Assembly: GCF_039543205.1 (NCBI RefSeq)
Contig: NZ_BAABJH010000002.1
Span: 434,001 to 498,000, forward strand
Source of the DNA: Flaviramulus_B aquimarinus
GTDB lineage: Bacteria; Bacteroidota; Bacteroidia; Flavobacteriales; Flavobacteriaceae
Direction: 5' to 3'
DNA length: 64,000 nt
In this document: positions 60,999 through 64,000 of the stretch, in pieces
Numbering within the stretch: position 1 is the stretch's first letter
Layout of the letters: every line of letters begins with the position of its first letter
Made by a program: the position numbers and the translations under genes
Notes under the pieces: model-generated
Told to the model about the DNA's origin: nothing
Database searches by the model: none
The model's input: only the letters and a program-made list of their open reading frames with translations

Positions 60999-61856
60999 AT
61001 GATTTATTCAATGACAGGTTATGGAAAATCTGTTTTGCAATTGCCCACAAAAAAAATAACTATAGAGCTTAAATCACTTAATAGTAAAAATTTAGATTTA
61101 AATGCTAGAATGCCTTCTATTTATAGGGAAAAGGAATTAGCTATAAGAAAGATTCTTGCCGATAAATTAGTGCGAGGAAAAGTAGATTTTTCTATTTATG
61201 TAGAAGCTACTGCCGAAGATACCTCTACACAAATAAACACACCTGTAGTTAAACAATATATTGAACAATTAAAACATGTAGTGGATGGTGATGATATTGA
61301 TTTCCTAAAAATGGCGGTCCGTTTTCCTGATGCTTTGAATACCGTTCGTGAAGAGATTGACGAGGGGGAATGGAAAACTATTGAAGCAGAAATAAAAACA
61401 GCTATTGCCGATTTAATCAATCATAGATTAGATGAAGGCAAAGTTCTAGAAGAAGATTTCAATAACCGTGTTAGAACCATTAGTAACATCCTTGAGCAAG
61501 TCATAGCCATGGATCCTGAGCGTGTTGAAGGTGTTAGAGAACGATTACTAAAAGGCGTTCAAGAATTAAGAGAAAAACACGACGAAAATAGATTTGAACA
61601 AGAGCTGGTATACTATATTGAAAAGTTTGATATTACTGAAGAAAAAGTACGTTTAAAAAACCATTTAAATTATTTTACAGAGTCCATAAACTCTAAAGAT
61701 TCAAATGGAAAAAAACTTGGTTTTATCAGTCAGGAAATAGGAAGGGAAATAAACACCATTGGTTCTAAAAGTAATTATGCGCCTATGCAACAATTGGTCG
61801 TTCAAATGAAAGATGAGCTAGAAAAAATTAAGGAACAATTATTGAATGTTCTTTAA
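60999..61856 (+). CDS. YicC/YloC family endoribonuclease
   Basis: A 285-residue protein from the ATG at 60999, selected because the family signature IYSMTGYGKS directly follows; a TTG further upstream would add eight residues and overlap the promoter box. YicC_N spans the first half (KKITIELKSLNSKNLDLNARMP) and DUF1732 the second (GKKLGFISQEIGREINTIGSKS). YicC homologues are RNases acting on RNA in trans, known in E. coli and Bacillus. It starts a likely housekeeping cluster with gmk and nadD. Confidence 0.9.
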   Translation: MIYSMTGYGKSVLQLPTKKITIELKSLNSKNLDLNARMPSIYREKELAIRKILADKLVRGKVDFSIYVEATAEDTSTQINTPVVKQYIEQLKHVVDGDDIDFLKMAVRFPDALNTVREEIDEGEWKTIEAEIKTAIADLINHRLDEGKVLEEDFNNRVRTISNILEQVIAMDPERVEGVRERLLKGVQELREKHDENRFEQELVYYIEKFDITEEKVRLKNHLNYFTESINSKDSNGKKLGFISQEIGREINTIGSKSNYAPMQQLVVQMKDELEKIKEQLLNVL

Positions 61857-61909
61857 AATAAAACAGCAGAAAGAGTCTAGATAACAGATAAATAAAGTTT
61901 AAAATATCG

Positions 61910-61931
61910 CACTGAGTTTAGTCGAAGTGTC
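61910..61931. repeat. Possible dispersed flavobacterial repeat
   Basis: CACTGAG TTTAG TCGAAGTG: resembles the short CACTGAGC..TCGAAGTG sequences that recur between genes in flavobacterial genomes, as I recall. Only one copy was seen in this window. It lies between yicC and gmk. Confidence 0.3.
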
Positions 61932-61951
61932 TTAAATAACAACATATTATA

Positions 61952-62539
61952 TTGAATCAAAAAAATAAAAAACAGGGTAAACTCATCGTGTTCTCAGCGC
62001 CATCAGGCTCAGGAAAAACTACCATTGTAAGACATTTATTAGGTATAGACGATTTGAATTTAGAGTTTTCTATATCAGCTACCTCTAGAACCAAACGTGG
62101 TAAAGAAATAGATGGACAGGATTATTATTTTTTATCTGCCAAGGCATTCAAAAATAAAATCAAAAACGATGAATTTTTAGAATGGGAAGAAGTATACCGT
62201 GATAATTTTTACGGCACATTAAAAACTGAAGTTGAACGCATTTGGGCAAAAGGGAAAAATGTAATTTTTGATATAGATGTTTCTGGAGGACTACGTATAA
62301 AACGTAAATTCCCAGAGCAAACACTAGCCGTATTTGTAAAACCCCCAAGTATAGACGAGCTAAAAATTCGTTTAAAAAAGCGTAAAACTGAAAGCGAAGA
62401 TAAAATTAATATGCGGGTTGCAAAAGCATCGGCGGAACTAGCTACGGCACCTTTGTTCGACACTATTATTGTAAATGACAACTTAGAAAAGGCACTTGTT
62501 GAAGCAAAAAAACAGGTTAGTAGTTTTATAAATTCTTAG
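61952..62539 (+). CDS. gmk: Guanylate kinase
   Basis: A 195-residue guanylate kinase with the P-loop APSGSGKTTIVRHL near residue 14. The GMP-binding segment is SISATSRTKRGKEIDGQDYYF, and the FLEWEEVYRDNFYGT and IDVSGG regions are intact. It phosphorylates GMP to GDP in the cytoplasm. The start is TTG at 61952, as no ATG is in frame between the upstream stop and the P-loop. It is 11 bases before nadD. Confidence 0.93.
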   Translation: MNQKNKKQGKLIVFSAPSGSGKTTIVRHLLGIDDLNLEFSISATSRTKRGKEIDGQDYYFLSAKAFKNKIKNDEFLEWEEVYRDNFYGTLKTEVERIWAKGKNVIFDIDVSGGLRIKRKFPEQTLAVFVKPPSIDELKIRLKKRKTESEDKINMRVAKASAELATAPLFDTIIVNDNLEKALVEAKKQVSSFINS

Positions 62540-62550
62540 ACTTTAAAAGG

Positions 62551-63144
62551 ATGAAAATCGGTTTGTATTTTGGCTCATTTAATCCCATCCATATTGGGCA
62601 TTTGGTTATTGCTAACCATTTGGCTGAATACAGTGATTTAGATCAGGTTTGGTTTGTGGTCACACCACATAACCCCTTTAAAAAGAAAAGTAGCTTATTG
62701 GATAACTATCAGCGTTTAGAAATGGTATATCGTGCCACTAAAGATTATACCAAGTTAAAACCAAGCGATATTGAATTTAATTTATCACAACCTAATTACA
62801 CTGTAAACACACTTGCATATTTACAAGAAAAATATCCTTATTATGAATTTGCTTTAATAATGGGTGAGGATAACCTAAAGAGCTTCCATAAGTGGAAAAA
62901 CCATGACGTTATTCTTGAAAACCATCATATTTACGTGTACCCTAGAATTTCGAAGCACAATCCCGATAACCATCAGGATAAAACACAATTTGATGGGCAC
63001 AAAAAAATACATCTTGTTAATGCTCCAATAATGCAACTTTCTTCTACATTTATTAGAAAGTCCATTAAAGCTGGTAAAAATGTACAACCTATGTTACCTC
63101 AGCATGTATGGGAATATCTAGATGAAATGAATTTTTACAAATAA
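62551..63144 (+). CDS. nadD: Nicotinate-nucleotide adenylyltransferase
   Basis: A 197-residue nucleotidyltransferase. The N-terminal GSFNPIHIGHL (the HIGH motif) and the C-terminal LSSTFIRKSI (the ISSTxIR motif) are present, with the MGEDNLKSFHKWK segment between them. It makes nicotinate adenine dinucleotide from NaMN and ATP in NAD synthesis. It lies 11 bases after gmk in the same direction. Confidence 0.94.
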   Translation: MKIGLYFGSFNPIHIGHLVIANHLAEYSDLDQVWFVVTPHNPFKKKSSLLDNYQRLEMVYRATKDYTKLKPSDIEFNLSQPNYTVNTLAYLQEKYPYYEFALIMGEDNLKSFHKWKNHDVILENHHIYVYPRISKHNPDNHQDKTQFDGHKKIHLVNAPIMQLSSTFIRKSIKAGKNVQPMLPQHVWEYLDEMNFYK

Positions 63145-63177
63145 CTATTTTTTAACACTTCACTTTTAAAATTAATT

Positions 63178-64000
63178 ATGCCACATATACTTAAAAATAA
63201 AAATTTAGAAGTTCGTATAGATCTTCCAGATGAAAACTATAATTTTTCAAGATTTGACTGGACAGGAAAAATAGTTGAGGTAAAATTTAAAGACATTTTA
63301 GTATCAAGTATAGAGAGCAAAGTCTGTGAAAATGAAAATCATTTTGGAAAAGGGTTTTACAATGAATTTGGTATTGATAATGCTTTCGGCTTTGATGAAA
63401 CTGAAATAGGAGATTGGTTTCATAAAATAGGCGTTGGTTTATTAAAAAAAGAAGATGACAACTATCTGTTTAGCAAAAATTATGACATTAAACCTGCCAA
63501 ATTTAAAATCACTTCTGATTTAAATAGCATAGTAATGACTTGCACATCTGAATCTGTAAATGGATATGCTTATATTTTAAAAAAAGAAATTCAATTACAT
63601 GAAAATGATTTTACCATTATATACAACTTGCTAAATACAGGTGAAAAAGATATTATATCTAGTGAATATGTTCATAATTTCACAGCCATAAACAACGATT
63701 TAATAGGATGTAACTACGTATTAAAATTTCCATTTGAATTAAAACCAGAATGTTTTAACGATACTGTAAATCCAGAACAAAAGGTTGATATTGGACAAAG
63801 GGATATTACATTTAATGGCACTCCTAATGCCCAATTCTTTTTTAGTAATCTAGCTGGTAATAATAACATTCATTCAAAATGGGAATTAACAAACCTAAAC
63901 AACGATATTACGATTAGTGAAACGGGTAGTTTTAAAACTAAAAAAGTAAACCTTTGGGGCTGGAAACACGTTATTAGCCCTGAATTGTTTTTTGATATTT
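63178..64000 (+). CDS. Galactose mutarotase-like protein, 3' truncated
   Basis: An open frame from ATG 63178 to the window end, about 274 residues. The segment PHILKNKNLEVRIDLPDENYNFSRFDWTGKI and the later pattern (NGYAYILKKEIQLHENDFTIIYNLLNTGEKDI, then EYVHNFTAINNDLIG) resemble the aldose 1-epimerase/galactose mutarotase-like beta-sandwich. A true mutarotase would have a His-Asp-Glu set, which I could not fix. It is cut by the window, so the end is unseen. Confidence 0.5.
   Translation, partial: MPHILKNKNLEVRIDLPDENYNFSRFDWTGKIVEVKFKDILVSSIESKVCENENHFGKGFYNEFGIDNAFGFDETEIGDWFHKIGVGLLKKEDDNYLFSKNYDIKPAKFKITSDLNSIVMTCTSESVNGYAYILKKEIQLHENDFTIIYNLLNTGEKDIISSEYVHNFTAINNDLIGCNYVLKFPFELKPECFNDTVNPEQKVDIGQRDITFNGTPNAQFFFSNLAGNNNIHSKWELTNLNNDITISETGSFKTKKVNLWGWKHVISPELFFDI

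Noticed and set aside
1..64000. Mobile element, prophage or integrated island
   Set aside because: No integrase, transposase, phage gene, or flanking att-like direct repeats around the tRNA-Leu were seen.

Overview
The window is AT-rich chromosomal DNA from a member of the Bacteroidota, almost certainly a marine or environmental Flavobacteriaceae. The evidence is SusC/SusD/SusE-type glycan uptake genes with a hybrid two-component regulator, several proteins with type IX secretion (T9SS) C-terminal sorting domains, Bacteroidota-specific families (DUF4199, DUF6175, DUF6428), TAnnTTTG-type promoters and weak Shine-Dalgarno sites. No rRNA, CRISPR array, transposase, integrase or phage gene was seen. 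One tRNA (Leu, CAA) is present. The first gene (mgtE) and the last (a mutarotase-like protein) run off the window.

Layout. 1-8.3 kb: the end of mgtE, then small metabolic and accessory genes (cupin plus hydroxyacid dehydrogenase, a membrane-anchored LuxR-type HTH, VOC, DUF4199 and DUF1801 proteins, a decayed VOC pseudogene, a TauE/SafE permease, two LEA-like helical proteins), ending with an arsenic-type cluster (arsR, DUF6428, arsenate reductase-like phosphatase) that has no efflux pump beside it. 8.4-16 kb: a T9SS-secreted protein with an outer-membrane barrel, a 660-base non-coding gap with helically spaced short repeats, an OlsF-like acyltransferase fusion, aspartate kinase, a GNAT enzyme and class 1 fructose-1,6-bisphosphatase. 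16-28 kb: two secreted proteins and a four-gene exported-protein operon (including DUF6175) with LPP20/FlgT-like features, divergent from two successive TPR-kinase/response-regulator pairs. A 54-residue lipoprotein gene lies between the pairs on the opposite strand.

28-38 kb is a nitrogen-assimilation island. gltB-gltD (glutamate synthase) diverges from a porin, PII, ammonium transporter and second PII. It is followed by rplY-prs and tRNA-Leu.

40-58 kb is a polysaccharide utilization locus for beta-1,4-galactan or arabinogalactan. It holds an HTCS sensor/regulator, SusC, SusD, SusE/F, an SGNH esterase, two GH53 endo-galactanases, a GH2 beta-galactosidase fused to a NodB-type (CE4) deacetylase, a GDPD-family phosphodiesterase and a small T9SS protein. 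The scheme inferred is that surface GH53 enzymes cut galactan, SusCD imports the oligosaccharides, GH2 and the esterases trim them, and the HTCS senses the products. A G-rich element upstream of susC and upstream of the HTCS gene, with a weaker copy before the T9SS gene, is a candidate regulatory site. 58.8-64 kb: an alpha/beta hydrolase, a lipoprotein with a formylglycine-generating-enzyme domain, and the housekeeping genes yicC, gmk and nadD.

The best candidate for an undescribed system is the exported-protein operon at 18.3-22.1 kb with its neighbouring kinases. The GH2-CE4 fusion is the best single-gene novelty.
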